This document shows positions 6,753 through 15,473 of a stretch of 64,000 nucleotides of DNA, one piece after another. The stretch's first letter is position 1. Each line of letters opens with the position of its first letter. Source of the DNA: PALSA-1006 sp964532405 (lineage in GTDB: Bacteria; Pseudomonadota; Gammaproteobacteria; Burkholderiales; Gallionellaceae); NCBI GenBank assembly GCA_964532405.1, contig CAZHIC010000008.1:1-64000 (forward strand), read 5' to 3'. The position numbers were made by a program, and so were the translations under genes. The notes beneath the pieces are model-generated. The model searched no databases. It saw only the letters and a list, made by a program, of their open reading frames with translations, and had not been told where the DNA came from.

Positions 6753-8228
6753 ATGAGTCGTGAAGTCTTGTTGTTAGTGGATGCCTTGGCGCGTGAAAAG
6801 AACGTGGATAAGGAAATCGTGTTTGGTGCGTTGGAATCGGCCTTGGCTTCGGCGACCAAAAAACGTTTTGTCGATGAAGAGGCTGATGTTCGCGTCAGCA
6901 TTAATCGTCAAACGGGCGAGTACGAATCTTTCCGCTGCTGGCAGGTGACCGACGACGAGACTTTTGAAACCCCCGATCTGCATATCAAGTTGAATGAGGC
7001 GCAAAAACAGCAGCCGGATATTCAGTTGGACGAATTTATCGAAGAGCCGCTCGAGTCTATCGATTTCGGACGTATCGGCGCACAAGCGGCCAAACAAGTG
7101 ATTTTTCAAAAGATTCGCGATGCCGAGCGTGAGCAGATTCTGGCTGACTTCATGGAGCGCAGCGAACATCTGGTGTCCGGTACGATCAAGCGCATCGAAC
7201 GCGGCAGCGCTATCGTCGAGTTCGGCAAGATTGAAGCGTTGCTGCCGCGCGATCAAATGATCCCAAAGGAAAACCTGCGGGTGGGCGACAGGGTGCGCGC
7301 GTATCTGTTGCGCGTTGACCGTACGGTTCGCGGCCCGCAGATCATTCTTTCGCGTATCACCCCCGAGTTTCTGTCCAAGCTGTTTGAATTGGAAGTGCCG
7401 GAAATCGAAGAGGGCTTGCTGGAGATCGTGAGTGCAGCCCGTGATCCCGGTTCTCGCGCCAAGATCGCCGTGCGCTCGCATGATCAACGCCTCGATCCTA
7501 TCGGCACCTGTGTCGGCATGCGCGGTTCGCGCGTGCAGGCTGTCACCAACGAGTTGGCGGGCGAGCGCGTGGACATCATCTTGTGGTCGGAAGATCCGGC
7601 GACCAGTGTGATCAACGCATTGGCTCCTGCTGAAGTGAGCAGCATCGTGGTCGATGAAGACCGCCACAGTATGGATGTGGTGGTCGAAGAGGAAAATCTG
7701 GCGCAAGCCATCGGGCGCGGTGGTCAGAACGTGCGCTTAGCCAGCGAATTGACGGGCTGGGAAATCAATCTGATGACAGTGGAGCAATCCACCGAGAAGA
7801 ACGAGCAAGAGTTCGCTAAGGTTCGCGACCTGTTCGTGGCCAAGCTGGACGTGGACGAAGAGGTTGCCGATATCCTGGTGCAGGAAGGTTTCAATACTTT
7901 GGAAGAGGTGGCGTATGTGCCTCTGGACGAGATGCTGGCGATCGAGTCGTTCGATGAGGCTACCGTGAATGAGTTGCGTAGCCGCGCGCGTAACGCGTTG
8001 CTGACGGCGGCCATCGTAAATGAAGAGCAAGTCGAGCACAGCATCGAAGATTTGCTGAAGATTGAAGGTATGGACGAAAAGACCGCACGCGCTTTGGCTT
8101 CCAAGGGCGTGGGTACGCAAGATCAGCTTGCCGATCTGGATGGGGATGAACTGATGGAAATGACGGGTATGGACGCGGATCGGGCCAACCAATTGATCAT
8201 GACCGCACGTGCGCCTTGGTTCGCTTGA
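6753..8228 (+). CDS. nusA: Transcription termination/antitermination factor NusA
   Basis: 491 residues. NusA binds RNA polymerase and modulates pausing, termination and antitermination. Domains in order: N-terminal polymerase-binding domain (MSREVLLLVDALAREKNV..., about 1-125), S1 RNA-binding domain (about 132-200, VSGTIKRIERGSAIVEFGKIEALLPRDQ), two KH domains (about 200-345, with IAVRSHDQRLDPIGTCVGMRG and IGRGGQNVRLASELTGWEI), and two C-terminal acidic helix-hairpin-helix repeats (about 360-491). Having both acidic repeats is typical of beta- and gammaproteobacteria. ATG at 6753 is preceded by GGAGATTGTA; an in-frame TTG at 6741 is not preferred. Lies between rimP and infB, the usual order. 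Confidence 0.97.
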   Translation: MSREVLLLVDALAREKNVDKEIVFGALESALASATKKRFVDEEADVRVSINRQTGEYESFRCWQVTDDETFETPDLHIKLNEAQKQQPDIQLDEFIEEPLESIDFGRIGAQAAKQVIFQKIRDAEREQILADFMERSEHLVSGTIKRIERGSAIVEFGKIEALLPRDQMIPKENLRVGDRVRAYLLRVDRTVRGPQIILSRITPEFLSKLFELEVPEIEEGLLEIVSAARDPGSRAKIAVRSHDQRLDPIGTCVGMRGSRVQAVTNELAGERVDIILWSEDPATSVINALAPAEVSSIVVDEDRHSMDVVVEEENLAQAIGRGGQNVRLASELTGWEINLMTVEQSTEKNEQEFAKVRDLFVAKLDVDEEVADILVQEGFNTLEEVAYVPLDEMLAIESFDEATVNELRSRARNALLTAAIVNEEQVEHSIEDLLKIEGMDEKTARALASKGVGTQDQLADLDGDELMEMTGMDADRANQLIMTARAPWFA

Positions 8229-8298
8229 TGAATTTGGCCTGATATGTACGAGTAATTTAGTAGACGAGTTTGTCTGGTTTTTGGTTTAAGGGGTCGTA

Positions 8299-10887
8299 AT
8301 GGGAAAAATGAATGTAGCGCAATTCGCCGGTGAGCTGGGTCTGCCGGTTGAGCTGCTGCTGGAGCAACTGCAGGCGGCCGGGGTCGCCAAAAAGCAGGAG
8401 GCTGACCCCGTATCGGAACAAGATAAAGCGCAATTGCTGGAGCATTTGCGTACTGCACACGGCAGTAGCAAAAACAAAATCACACTTGTGCGACGTGAAA
8501 CGAGCGCGATCCAAAAGTCGGACAGCACAGGTAAGTCGCGCACTATTCAGGTTGAGGTGCGCAAAAAACGTACAGTGGCCGCAGCAACCGCAGAGGCGCC
8601 CAAAGAACCCGCCCCAGTTGAGAAGGTTGTGGTCGCTACACCATCCAAGGTTGTTGATGAACAAGAGTTGAGTTCACGTAACGAAGAGGCGCGCGGTCAT
8701 GCTGAGTTGGCTGCACGCCAAGCCGCAGAAGTGCAGGCTAAGCTAGAGCGCAACAAGCGTAAAGCCGCGCCAATCGTCGAGCCGACTCCTGTTGCGGTAG
8801 TGGAGCCGATTGCCCCTGCCGTTGTACCTGTCACAGAAGTGCCTGTTGTCGCAGCCGAGGCCGCAGCGCCGGGCGGAACGCTGCACAAGCCTACACTGAA
8901 GCCAGGCGACAAGGTCGTCAGGCCCAAGAAGGTTGATAAAGTCGCTGATAAAAATAGCCCTTGGGATCAGGCTGGACACAAGAAACGTCCGCCTTCGCGC
9001 AGTGTAGATGTTCGAGCCGGAGTGGGAGTGCGGTCTGGTTCATCGTTGCGCACAGGTCGCCACGATAAGCATGCCAAGCATGAAGCTGCCGATGCGGGTC
9101 AGCACGCATTCTCTTTGCCGACTGAGCCTATCGTGCAGGAAGTGATGGTTCCTGAAACCATCAGTGTGTCCGAATTGGCGCAAAAGATGTCCGTCAAGGC
9201 CGTGGAAATCATTAAAGCACTGATGAAGATGGGTAGCATGGTCACCATCAATCAGGTGCTCGATCAAGAGACGGCGATGATCGTGGTGGAAGAGTTTGGC
9301 CACGTGGCCAAGCCGGCCAAGCCGGACGATCCTGATGCTTATTTGATTGATGCGCCCGATCACAAAGACGTCGTGCTGGAGTCGCGTGCTCCCGTAGTGA
9401 CGGTGATGGGTCACGTTGACCACGGTAAAACTTCATTGCTGGATTACATCCGCCGCACGCGTGTGGCCTCCGGCGAGGCAGGCGGTATCACGCAGCATAT
9501 CGGTGCGTACCACGTTGACACGCCGCGCGGCATGATTACCTTCCTCGACACGCCTGGTCACGAAGCCTTTACGGCGATGCGTGCACGCGGAGCAAAAGTG
9601 ACCGACATCGTTATTTTGGTGGTGGCGGCGGACGACGGTGTGATGCCGCAAACCAAAGAAGCGATTCACCATGCCAAAGCGGCGGGTGTGCCTATCGTGG
9701 TAGCGGTCACCAAGATCGACAAGCCGGATGCTAACTCTGAGCGCGTGCGCCAAGAGTTGGTGGCGGAAGGCGTGGTGCCGGAAGATTGGGGCGGCGATGC
9801 GATGTTCGTGGAAGTTTCCGCCAAAACAGGACAGGGCATTGATACTTTGTTGGAAGGCATTCTGCTGCAATCTGAAGTGTTGGAATTGAAAGCACCGAGG
9901 GAGTCTGCCGCCAAGGGTATCGTCATCGAAGCGCGACTGGACAAAGGCAAGGGCGCTGTGGCGACCATGCTGGTGCAGTCTGGAACGTTAAAGCGCGGCG
10001 ATGCGGTGTTGGTCGGCGCGGTGTCCGGGCGTGTACGCGCCATGCTGGATGAGAATGGTAAATCTATCCACCAGGCGGGACCTTCTATTCCGGTCGAGAT
10101 TCAGGGGCTGTCTGAAGTGCCGATCGCGGGTGCGGATTTCATCGTGATGGCAGATGAAAAGAAGGCGCGCGAAATCGCGTTGTTTCGTCAAGGCAAGTTC
10201 CGCGACGTCAAGCTGGCGAAGCAACAAGCGGCCAAACTGGAGAACATGTTCGAGCAGATGTCCGAAGGCGAAGTGCGCACCTTGACACTTATCGTCAAGG
10301 CCGACGTACAAGGTTCATGCGAAGCCATCGCCAGTTCACTGCAAAAACTTTCCACAGCGGAAGTAAAAGTTAATTTGATCCACAGCGCGGTCGGCGGCAT
10401 CACTGAATCCGACGTTAACTTGGCACTTGCCTCCAAGGCGATCATTATCGGATTCAACTCCAGAGCCGACGTAGCTGCGCGTCGTTTGGCAGAGTCGTCC
10501 GGCGTCGATGTGCGTTACTACAACATCATTTACGCCATGGTGGATGAGATTAAAGCCGCTTTGTCAGGTATGTTGGCACCGGACAAGAAAGAAAGCGTTA
10601 TCGGCATGGTCGAGATACGTCAGGTGTTCACTATATCCAAGGTGGGTACGATTGCCGGATGTTATGTCACCGAAGGTATCGTCAAGCGCGGTTCGCAAGT
10701 TCGCGTGTTGCGCAACAATGTGGTCATCCACACCGGTGAACTCGATTCGCTTAAGCGTTTCAAGGACGATGTGAAAGAAGTGAAATCGAACTTCGAGTGC
10801 GGTCTGTCTTTGCGTGGCTTCAATGATCTGGAAGTGGGCGACCAACTTGAAGTATTCGAAATCGTTGAGGTCGCACGCGCGTTGTAA
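8299..10887 (+). CDS. infB: Translation initiation factor IF-2
   Basis: 862 residues. IF-2 is the GTPase that brings initiator fMet-tRNA to the 30S subunit and promotes subunit joining. The first ~55 residues form the IF2_N domain (MNVAQFAGELGLPVELLLEQL), then a charged, Ala/Pro-rich linker to about residue 270, a second IF2_N domain (SVSELAQKMSVKAVEIIKAL), the GTPase domain, and the C1/C2 domains. GTPase motifs: G1 GHVDHGKT at 371-378, G3 DTPGHEAF, G4 TKID at 471-474. The G4 motif has Thr where Asn (NKID) is usual. ATG at 8299 or 8308 (MNVAQF) are both possible. Its stop overlaps the rbfA start by one base, so the two are translationally coupled. Confidence 0.97.
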   Translation: MGKMNVAQFAGELGLPVELLLEQLQAAGVAKKQEADPVSEQDKAQLLEHLRTAHGSSKNKITLVRRETSAIQKSDSTGKSRTIQVEVRKKRTVAAATAEAPKEPAPVEKVVVATPSKVVDEQELSSRNEEARGHAELAARQAAEVQAKLERNKRKAAPIVEPTPVAVVEPIAPAVVPVTEVPVVAAEAAAPGGTLHKPTLKPGDKVVRPKKVDKVADKNSPWDQAGHKKRPPSRSVDVRAGVGVRSGSSLRTGRHDKHAKHEAADAGQHAFSLPTEPIVQEVMVPETISVSELAQKMSVKAVEIIKALMKMGSMVTINQVLDQETAMIVVEEFGHVAKPAKPDDPDAYLIDAPDHKDVVLESRAPVVTVMGHVDHGKTSLLDYIRRTRVASGEAGGITQHIGAYHVDTPRGMITFLDTPGHEAFTAMRARGAKVTDIVILVVAADDGVMPQTKEAIHHAKAAGVPIVVAVTKIDKPDANSERVRQELVAEGVVPEDWGGDAMFVEVSAKTGQGIDTLLEGILLQSEVLELKAPRESAAKGIVIEARLDKGKGAVATMLVQSGTLKRGDAVLVGAVSGRVRAMLDENGKSIHQAGPSIPVEIQGLSEVPIAGADFIVMADEKKAREIALFRQGKFRDVKLAKQQAAKLENMFEQMSEGEVRTLTLIVKADVQGSCEAIASSLQKLSTAEVKVNLIHSAVGGITESDVNLALASKAIIIGFNSRADVAARRLAESSGVDVRYYNIIYAMVDEIKAALSGMLAPDKKESVIGMVEIRQVFTISKVGTIAGCYVTEGIVKRGSQVRVLRNNVVIHTGELDSLKRFKDDVKEVKSNFECGLSLRGFNDLEVGDQLEVFEIVEVARAL

Positions 10888-11252
10888 TGGCCAAAGATTA
10901 CGCCAGAACGGATCGTATCGCCGAGCAGATTCAACGCGAATTGGCCGGGTTGATCCGGCTCGAAGTCAAAGATCCGCGTGTGCAGAAGGTGACGGTCACA
11001 GGCGTGGAAGTGACTAGCGATTATTCCCATGCCAAGGTGTTTTACACCACGCTGGATGGCACCAGCAAGCAGTTGCAAGAAGGGCTGGATCGCGCGGCAG
11101 GTTTTTTGCGCAGTCAATTGGCTCATGCCATGAAGCTGCGCATCATTCCGCAACTGCACTTCGTCTATGACGTTTCCATCGAGCGCGGTTCGCATCTGTC
11201 ACAACTCATCGACCAAGCGGTCGCCAGCGATACCAAGCTACTGAAAGAGTAG
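10887..11252 (+). CDS. rbfA: Ribosome-binding factor A
   Basis: 121 residues with the KH-like fold of RbfA, which binds the 30S subunit during late 16S rRNA maturation and cold adaptation. Family features are the start (MAKDYARTDRIAEQIQREL), the strand VTVTGVEVTSDYSHAKVFYTTL and the C-terminal LHFVYDVSIERGSHLSQLIDQA. The ATG overlaps the last base of the infB stop. truB follows four bases later. Standard length and context. Confidence 0.95.
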   Translation: MAKDYARTDRIAEQIQRELAGLIRLEVKDPRVQKVTVTGVEVTSDYSHAKVFYTTLDGTSKQLQEGLDRAAGFLRSQLAHAMKLRIIPQLHFVYDVSIERGSHLSQLIDQAVASDTKLLKE

Positions 11253-11256
11253 CGCT

Positions 11257-12174
11257 ATGCTTCGCACTTGGCGTCCGCTCGACGGCGTTCTGTTGTTCGA
11301 CAAACCTCTCGAATTAAGCTCTAACACCGCACTGCAAAAAGTCCGCCGTTTGTATCAGGCCGAAAAAGCAGGGCATACCGGCACGCTCGATCCTCTCGCC
11401 AGCGGGCTGCTCCCAATTTGTTTTGGCGAGGCAACCAAATTTTCCATGGGCTTGCTGGAGGCCGATAAAACCTACCGCGCAACAATACGCTTGGGGCAAA
11501 CCACCGCCACTGGCGATGCCGAAGGGGAGGTTGTCTCCACTCGCCCAGTCAGCGTAACTGCGGAGCAGGTGCACGAAGTGTTGCAGCGTTTTAGTGGTGC
11601 AATTCAGCAGCTTCCTCCTATGTATAGCGCGCTCAAACATCAGGGCAAGCCGCTGTACGAATATATTCGCAATGGCGAAACGGTCGAACGCGCATTGCGC
11701 AATGTGCTTATCCATGACTTGCGCATGGAGCGGTTGGAGGGAAATGAGTTGGACATCGTCGTGCGTTGCAGCAAAGGCACCTATGTGCGCACTCTAGGTG
11801 AGGACATCGGAGAAGCCTTGGGATGCGGTGGACACCTCACTGCTCTGCGCCGCACGGCGATTGCCTGCTTCAGTCTGGAGACCGCCTATACCTTGCCGCA
11901 ACTCGAAGCGATGGACGATCAGCAACGTGAGGCATGCCTGTTGCCGCTGGATTGCATGTTGCAAGACTTCCCGAGCATAGAGCTGGATGCCACGGAATTA
12001 CAGCGCATGGCGCAAGGTCAGCGTCTGGGAAAAAGTTTGGGTTTGCCGGAAGGCAAAGTACGTTTGTATTCCGCCGGACGATTCGTCGGAGTAGGGGAGT
12101 TGCTCGGTACCCGTTTGGCGCCGAGCAGGCTTTTGGCCAGCGTGGCAAAAAGCGCAGCCACTGTGTTGCATTAG
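11257..12174 (+). CDS. truB: tRNA pseudouridine(55) synthase TruB
   Basis: 305 residues. TruB converts uridine 55 in the T-loop of tRNAs to pseudouridine. The N-terminal motif DGVLLFDKPLELSSN and the catalytic motif GHTGTLDPLASGLLPICFGEATK (nucleophilic Asp near residue 44) are clear; KTYRATIRLG, the GTYVRTL motif and the C-terminal PUA-like domain follow. Four bases after rbfA, so the last gene of the operon. The stop at 12172-12174 is followed by a run of T and a 30-base palindrome, but no classic terminator. Confidence 0.96.
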   Translation: MLRTWRPLDGVLLFDKPLELSSNTALQKVRRLYQAEKAGHTGTLDPLASGLLPICFGEATKFSMGLLEADKTYRATIRLGQTTATGDAEGEVVSTRPVSVTAEQVHEVLQRFSGAIQQLPPMYSALKHQGKPLYEYIRNGETVERALRNVLIHDLRMERLEGNELDIVVRCSKGTYVRTLGEDIGEALGCGGHLTALRRTAIACFSLETAYTLPQLEAMDDQQREACLLPLDCMLQDFPSIELDATELQRMAQGQRLGKSLGLPEGKVRLYSAGRFVGVGELLGTRLAPSRLLASVAKSAATVLH

Positions 12175-12200
12175 GACTTTGAAACCGCCTTTTTTTGTCA

Positions 12201-12230
12201 TGCAGCATTCTTTCATGAAAGAATGCTGCA
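12201..12230. repeat. Perfect 30-base palindrome after truB
   Basis: TGCAGCATTCTTTCA followed immediately by its exact reverse complement, with no loop. It is preceded by a run of seven T but not followed by one, so it is not a standard rightward intrinsic terminator. The remaining intergenic sequence to 12475 (about 245 bases) shows no gene. It could be a protein-binding operator or a transcript-end structure. Confidence 0.75.
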
Positions 12231-12475
12231 CTTAGATTTCGCGCGCGCCGTTCATTAGCTTGCCCATTTTTAAAGTACCCGCCGCTCTTTATTAACAGAG
12301 GTGACTTGTATCACCAGCGGACATTTCTATTTGGGGCTAACACACGACGATATATGAGCTTGCCATCTATGCATGAAATGAGTGAAGATTGCCAAGTAAA
12401 GTTGGTCTTGCTGACGTTGCGCGTATCATTGCAATAGCAAATATGGCTGCGAAATATTGATTACGATGAGTGGAC

Positions 12476-15343
12476 ATGGATAAGAAAACAGTTTTTGTTA
12501 AAACCAGCAAAGGTGAGAGCGAGGCTAGGGATAAAGGAGGTGCTTTGTCGGGAGACCTCAAGCGTGCATTGTTCTTGGTTGATGACAAGTCCACTTTTGA
12601 GGAGATTTTAAAACGCGCGGCGCCGAGTCTTCGAGAAGTATTGCCGGACGTGTTCAGTCAGCTGGAGGCAGGAGGGTATCTCCGGGACAAGGCCAAGCCT
12701 TTTGCGGAACCCCAAATCGTTATGCCGAAGATCATTGCCCCCGGATCGAGTGGGGAGTTGGATTTCACCGGGTTCGCGAGTGCGCCGGTACAAAAAAGTG
12801 TAGCAACGGATGCCGATGCGGCGCGAGCTCGTGCTGAGCTTGAGGCAGCAGTCGAGGCCGCTAAAATGAAAGCGCGGGCTGAGGCTGAGGCGAAAGCGGA
12901 AGCCAATATAAAATTGGCTTCCGAGCTTGCTGCAAGGAGTAAAGCCGAGGCGGAGATTCGAGCCAAGCAGGATATGCTAGTGAGAGAGCAGGCGGGGGCC
13001 AAGGCAAAACAAGAGGCTGAGGCACGGGCACGCGCCGAACAAGCTGCTGCGCAAGCCAAGCAGCAGTTGGAGATCGCAGCCCGCGAAAAAGCCGAGGCGG
13101 AGGCGCGAGCCAGACAAGTTGCGGAAGCTGCGGGCTTAAAAGCGGAGCAAGAAGCTGCGCGAGTCAAGGCCGAACTGGAAGCTGCGGCCAAGACTCGGCA
13201 GGAAGCCGAAGCGGTACGTTTGAAAGCCGAGCAAGAGGCTGCTCGCGTGAAAGCGGAACAGGAAGCAGCCAAGGTCAAAGCCGAGGCTGAAGCTAGAGCT
13301 TTGGCAGCAGAGCGCGCCCGGCAGGAAGCCGAAGCGGTGCGTTTGAAAGCCGAGCAAGAGGCTGCTCGCGTGAAAGCGGAACAGGAAGCAGCCAAGGTCA
13401 AAGCCGAGGCTGAAGCTAGAGCTTTGGCAGCAGAGCGCGCCCGGCAGGAAGCCGAAGCGGTGCGTTTGAAAGCCGAGCAAGAGGCCGCTCGCGTGAAAGC
13501 GGAACAGGACGCAGCCAAGGTCAAAGCCGAAGCTGAAGCCAGAGTTTTGGCAGAAGAGCGCGCCCGGCAGGAAGCCGAAGCGGTACATTTTAAAGCCGAG
13601 CAAGAAGCTGCTCGCGTCAAAGCTGAAGCTGAAGCGAGAGCATTGGAGCGCGCACGGAAGGAAGCTGAAGCCGTACGCGTGAAGGCCGAACAAGAAGCGG
13701 TACGCGTCAAGGCGGAGCTGGAAGTGGCCAAGGCCAAAGTCGAGGCCGAAGTCCGTGCATTGGCAGAACAGCGCGCCCGGCAGGAGGCCGAAGCGGTACG
13801 CTTGAAGATCGAGCAAGATGCACAGCGAGAAAAAGCAGAGGCAGCAGCAAAGCGGGCCTCGCAGCCGCAGGCTACGCAAGAGCAGGAGGCACTTCGTGCT
13901 GCGGAAAGTGAGCGCATGAAGTCCGCGCAAGTCAAGTTGGCAGCTGAACAGGCCGAGCAAGAAGCCGCCGCTCAGCGGGCGAATCAGGAAGCGCGAAAAT
14001 TGGCAGAGGAGCAAGCAAAGACATGGGCGGCTGCGGAACAGCGCGCCAAGGCGCAGGCGAAAGTCGAGGCCGAGCGTCCGTCGCAGCCCGCTGCTGCCTC
14101 ACCCGCAAAGCCAGCGCCGCAGAAGATTGCCAGCGCGCGCCGCAAGCCTTTGCCTTTGGGGAAGATCGCGGCAGGACTGTTTGTATTGGTCTTGCTGTCG
14201 ATAGTGCTTCTGCCCTATGTGATGCCATTGAGCAGCTATGTAACGCCGCTAGAACAAAAACTCTCGGCGCAATTTAAACAGCCGGTGCATGTGGGCAATC
14301 TGCGCGCCGCATCGCTGCCTTGGCCCAAGCTGCAATTGGAAAAAGTTACTGTGGGCGGTGCGCAGGAACTGAAGGTGGGCAATGTGGAAGTGACTTTCGA
14401 TCTCTTCTCTCTGTTCTCACCCGTCAAGGTTATACGCCGTGTCGAGTTGCAGGACATTACTTTGGAAGCAGCGTCCTTAGACAAGGAGTTGAGCTGGTTG
14501 CAACAGATCGGCGCCAATGCAAATTATCCGGTGGCGCATGTGACGGTGCAGCGTGCCAAGGTTTCCAGCGAAGAGATTTCTCTTCCCGTGTTCAGTGGCG
14601 AGCTCGATATCAATGAGCAGGGCAAGGTGAGCAAGGTAACGCTCAAAAGCGCAGATGCGAAATTTGATGTCGCGCTGCAACCCGTGCAGGATCGTTGGCA
14701 GATTGTGCTGAATGCGAAAGAGACTTCGTTTCCGTTGTTCCCCAATGTGCTGTTCAATGATCTCAGCGCCAAGGGTGAGATCGGAGCAACAGGAGTCAAT
14801 TTTGTCGCTATCGAGGGGCAGGCTTATGGCGGATTTTTGAACGGGAATGCCAAGCTGAACTGGCAAAAGGGTTGGCAATTGCAAGGTCGTATCGAGGCGA
14901 GAACCATCGAGTTGAATAAACTGTTTCCGAAATTCGGCGTGACGGGAGAGCTGGCCGGAGCAAGCAACTTCGTTTCTTCAGGACTCAAGCCCGGCAAGCT
15001 TGCCGATGCCGCGCAAATGGACGGCACGCTCGTGGTCAAGAAGGGTGTCATCAACGGCATGGATATGGTCGAGACCGCACGCCAGGGTAGTCGCCAGAAC
15101 GGATCCGGTGGGCGTACGCATTTCGATGAACTGACGGGTAGTTTCCAGGCGAATGGTCGCGGCCAGAGTTTTCAACAGTTGAAAATTTCTTCCGGGATTT
15201 TAAATGGCAGCGGTTATTTCGATGTAAACGGGAGCGGGCAAATATCGGGCCATCTCTCGGTTGAATTGAAGGCGCGCGCCGGGGCTTCGTCGCTGGCGTT
15301 ATCCGGCGCTTTGACGGAGCCGGTTTTGCGCGCGGCCCGGTAA
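12476..15343 (+). CDS. AsmA-like protein with a long repetitive Ala/Glu/Lys coiled coil
   Basis: About 955 residues in three parts. Residues 1-105 form a small soluble domain (KTVFVKTSKGESEARDKGG...), resembling N-terminal regions of other proteins rich in such coils; I do not recognise it. Residues about 110-555 are almost pure Ala/Glu/Lys/Arg/Gln, a very long coiled coil like TolA domain II, with three near-identical 41-residue repeats. A single membrane segment (about 560-582, IAAGLFVLVLLSIVLLPYVM) follows, then a periplasmic AsmA/TamB-like domain (HVGNLRAASLPWPKLQLEKVTVGG). AsmA-like proteins act in envelope biogenesis and lipid transport between membranes. The topology implied is a cytoplasmic coiled coil and a periplasmic AsmA domain. 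ATG at 12476 chosen over GTG at 12470. Stands alone. Confidence 0.8.
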   Translation: MDKKTVFVKTSKGESEARDKGGALSGDLKRALFLVDDKSTFEEILKRAAPSLREVLPDVFSQLEAGGYLRDKAKPFAEPQIVMPKIIAPGSSGELDFTGFASAPVQKSVATDADAARARAELEAAVEAAKMKARAEAEAKAEANIKLASELAARSKAEAEIRAKQDMLVREQAGAKAKQEAEARARAEQAAAQAKQQLEIAAREKAEAEARARQVAEAAGLKAEQEAARVKAELEAAAKTRQEAEAVRLKAEQEAARVKAEQEAAKVKAEAEARALAAERARQEAEAVRLKAEQEAARVKAEQEAAKVKAEAEARALAAERARQEAEAVRLKAEQEAARVKAEQDAAKVKAEAEARVLAEERARQEAEAVHFKAEQEAARVKAEAEARALERARKEAEAVRVKAEQEAVRVKAELEVAKAKVEAEVRALAEQRARQEAEAVRLKIEQDAQREKAEAAAKRASQPQATQEQEALRAAESERMKSAQVKLAAEQAEQEAAAQRANQEARKLAEEQAKTWAAAEQRAKAQAKVEAERPSQPAAASPAKPAPQKIASARRKPLPLGKIAAGLFVLVLLSIVLLPYVMPLSSYVTPLEQKLSAQFKQPVHVGNLRAASLPWPKLQLEKVTVGGAQELKVGNVEVTFDLFSLFSPVKVIRRVELQDITLEAASLDKELSWLQQIGANANYPVAHVTVQRAKVSSEEISLPVFSGELDINEQGKVSKVTLKSADAKFDVALQPVQDRWQIVLNAKETSFPLFPNVLFNDLSAKGEIGATGVNFVAIEGQAYGGFLNGNAKLNWQKGWQLQGRIEARTIELNKLFPKFGVTGELAGASNFVSSGLKPGKLADAAQMDGTLVVKKGVINGMDMVETARQGSRQNGSGGRTHFDELTGSFQANGRGQSFQQLKISSGILNGSGYFDVNGSGQISGHLSVELKARAGASSLALSGALTEPVLRAAR
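13196..13564 (+). repeat. Three tandem 123-base repeats inside the coiled-coil gene
   Basis: The string CGGCAGGAAGCCGAAGCGGT recurs at 13196, 13319, 13442 and 13565, exactly 123 bases (41 codons) apart. The first two units are nearly identical; the third differs at a few sites, and the fourth, starting at 13565, decays after about 60 bases. The conservation is at DNA level, including synonymous positions, so the expansion is recent. The period is a whole number of codons, so the frame is kept. Confidence 0.9.
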
Positions 15344-15370
15344 ATATGAAATTCGCGTAGCGATTCGTTT

Positions 15371-15473
15371 GCCCCTCGCCCGCTTGCGGGATAACCAGCG
15401 ACTCAGCGGCTTTGCCGCCTAGTCGATTGGCTAGTAGTTCTATCGGAGGGTTGGGGAGAGGGGCGCTGGTTAT
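15371..15473. repeat. GC-rich inverted repeat interrupted by a hairpin element
   Basis: GCCCCTCGCCCGCTTGCGGG (15371-15390) and GGAGGGTTGGGGAGAGGGGC (15444-15463) look like two halves of one GC-rich palindromic repeat of the CCCTC...GAGGG type, a variant of which also occurs at 20691-20714. The halves are separated by the hairpin element at 15392-15444. In addition ATAACCAGCG (15391-15400) is the exact reverse complement of 15464-15473, so the element's first ten bases recur, inverted, just outside the host repeat. Confidence 0.65.
15392..15444 (+). mobile_element. Short REP-like hairpin element, copy 1
   Basis: This 53-base sequence begins TAACCAGC and ends GGCTAGTAGTTCTATC, as does copy 2 at 51203-51261. 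Between these conserved ends is a hairpin with outer arms ACT/AGT, a 2x2 internal loop and inner stem GCGGC/GCCGC. In copy 2 the inner stem is GCGACC/GGTCGC: the sequence changed but the pairing is kept. No coding capacity. The form resembles REP elements, which are mobilised by a distant transposase; no such gene is in the window, so mobility is inferred from the nested position only. Confidence 0.6.

Noticed and set aside
6774..7706. Minus-strand frame of 310 codons over nusA
   Set aside because: Shadow; nusA is unmistakable on the other strand.
12175..12235. Intrinsic terminator after truB
   Set aside because: The palindrome is not followed by a T-run in the reading direction; the T-run precedes it.
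13196..13690. Regularly spaced repeats as a CRISPR array
   Set aside because: The repeats are contiguous 123-base in-frame coding units with no unique spacers; no cas genes are present.
12658..13935. Minus-strand frame of 425 codons, rich in Ala and Ser
   Set aside because: The reverse of the Ala/Glu/Lys repeat region; it is open only because of repeat codon content.
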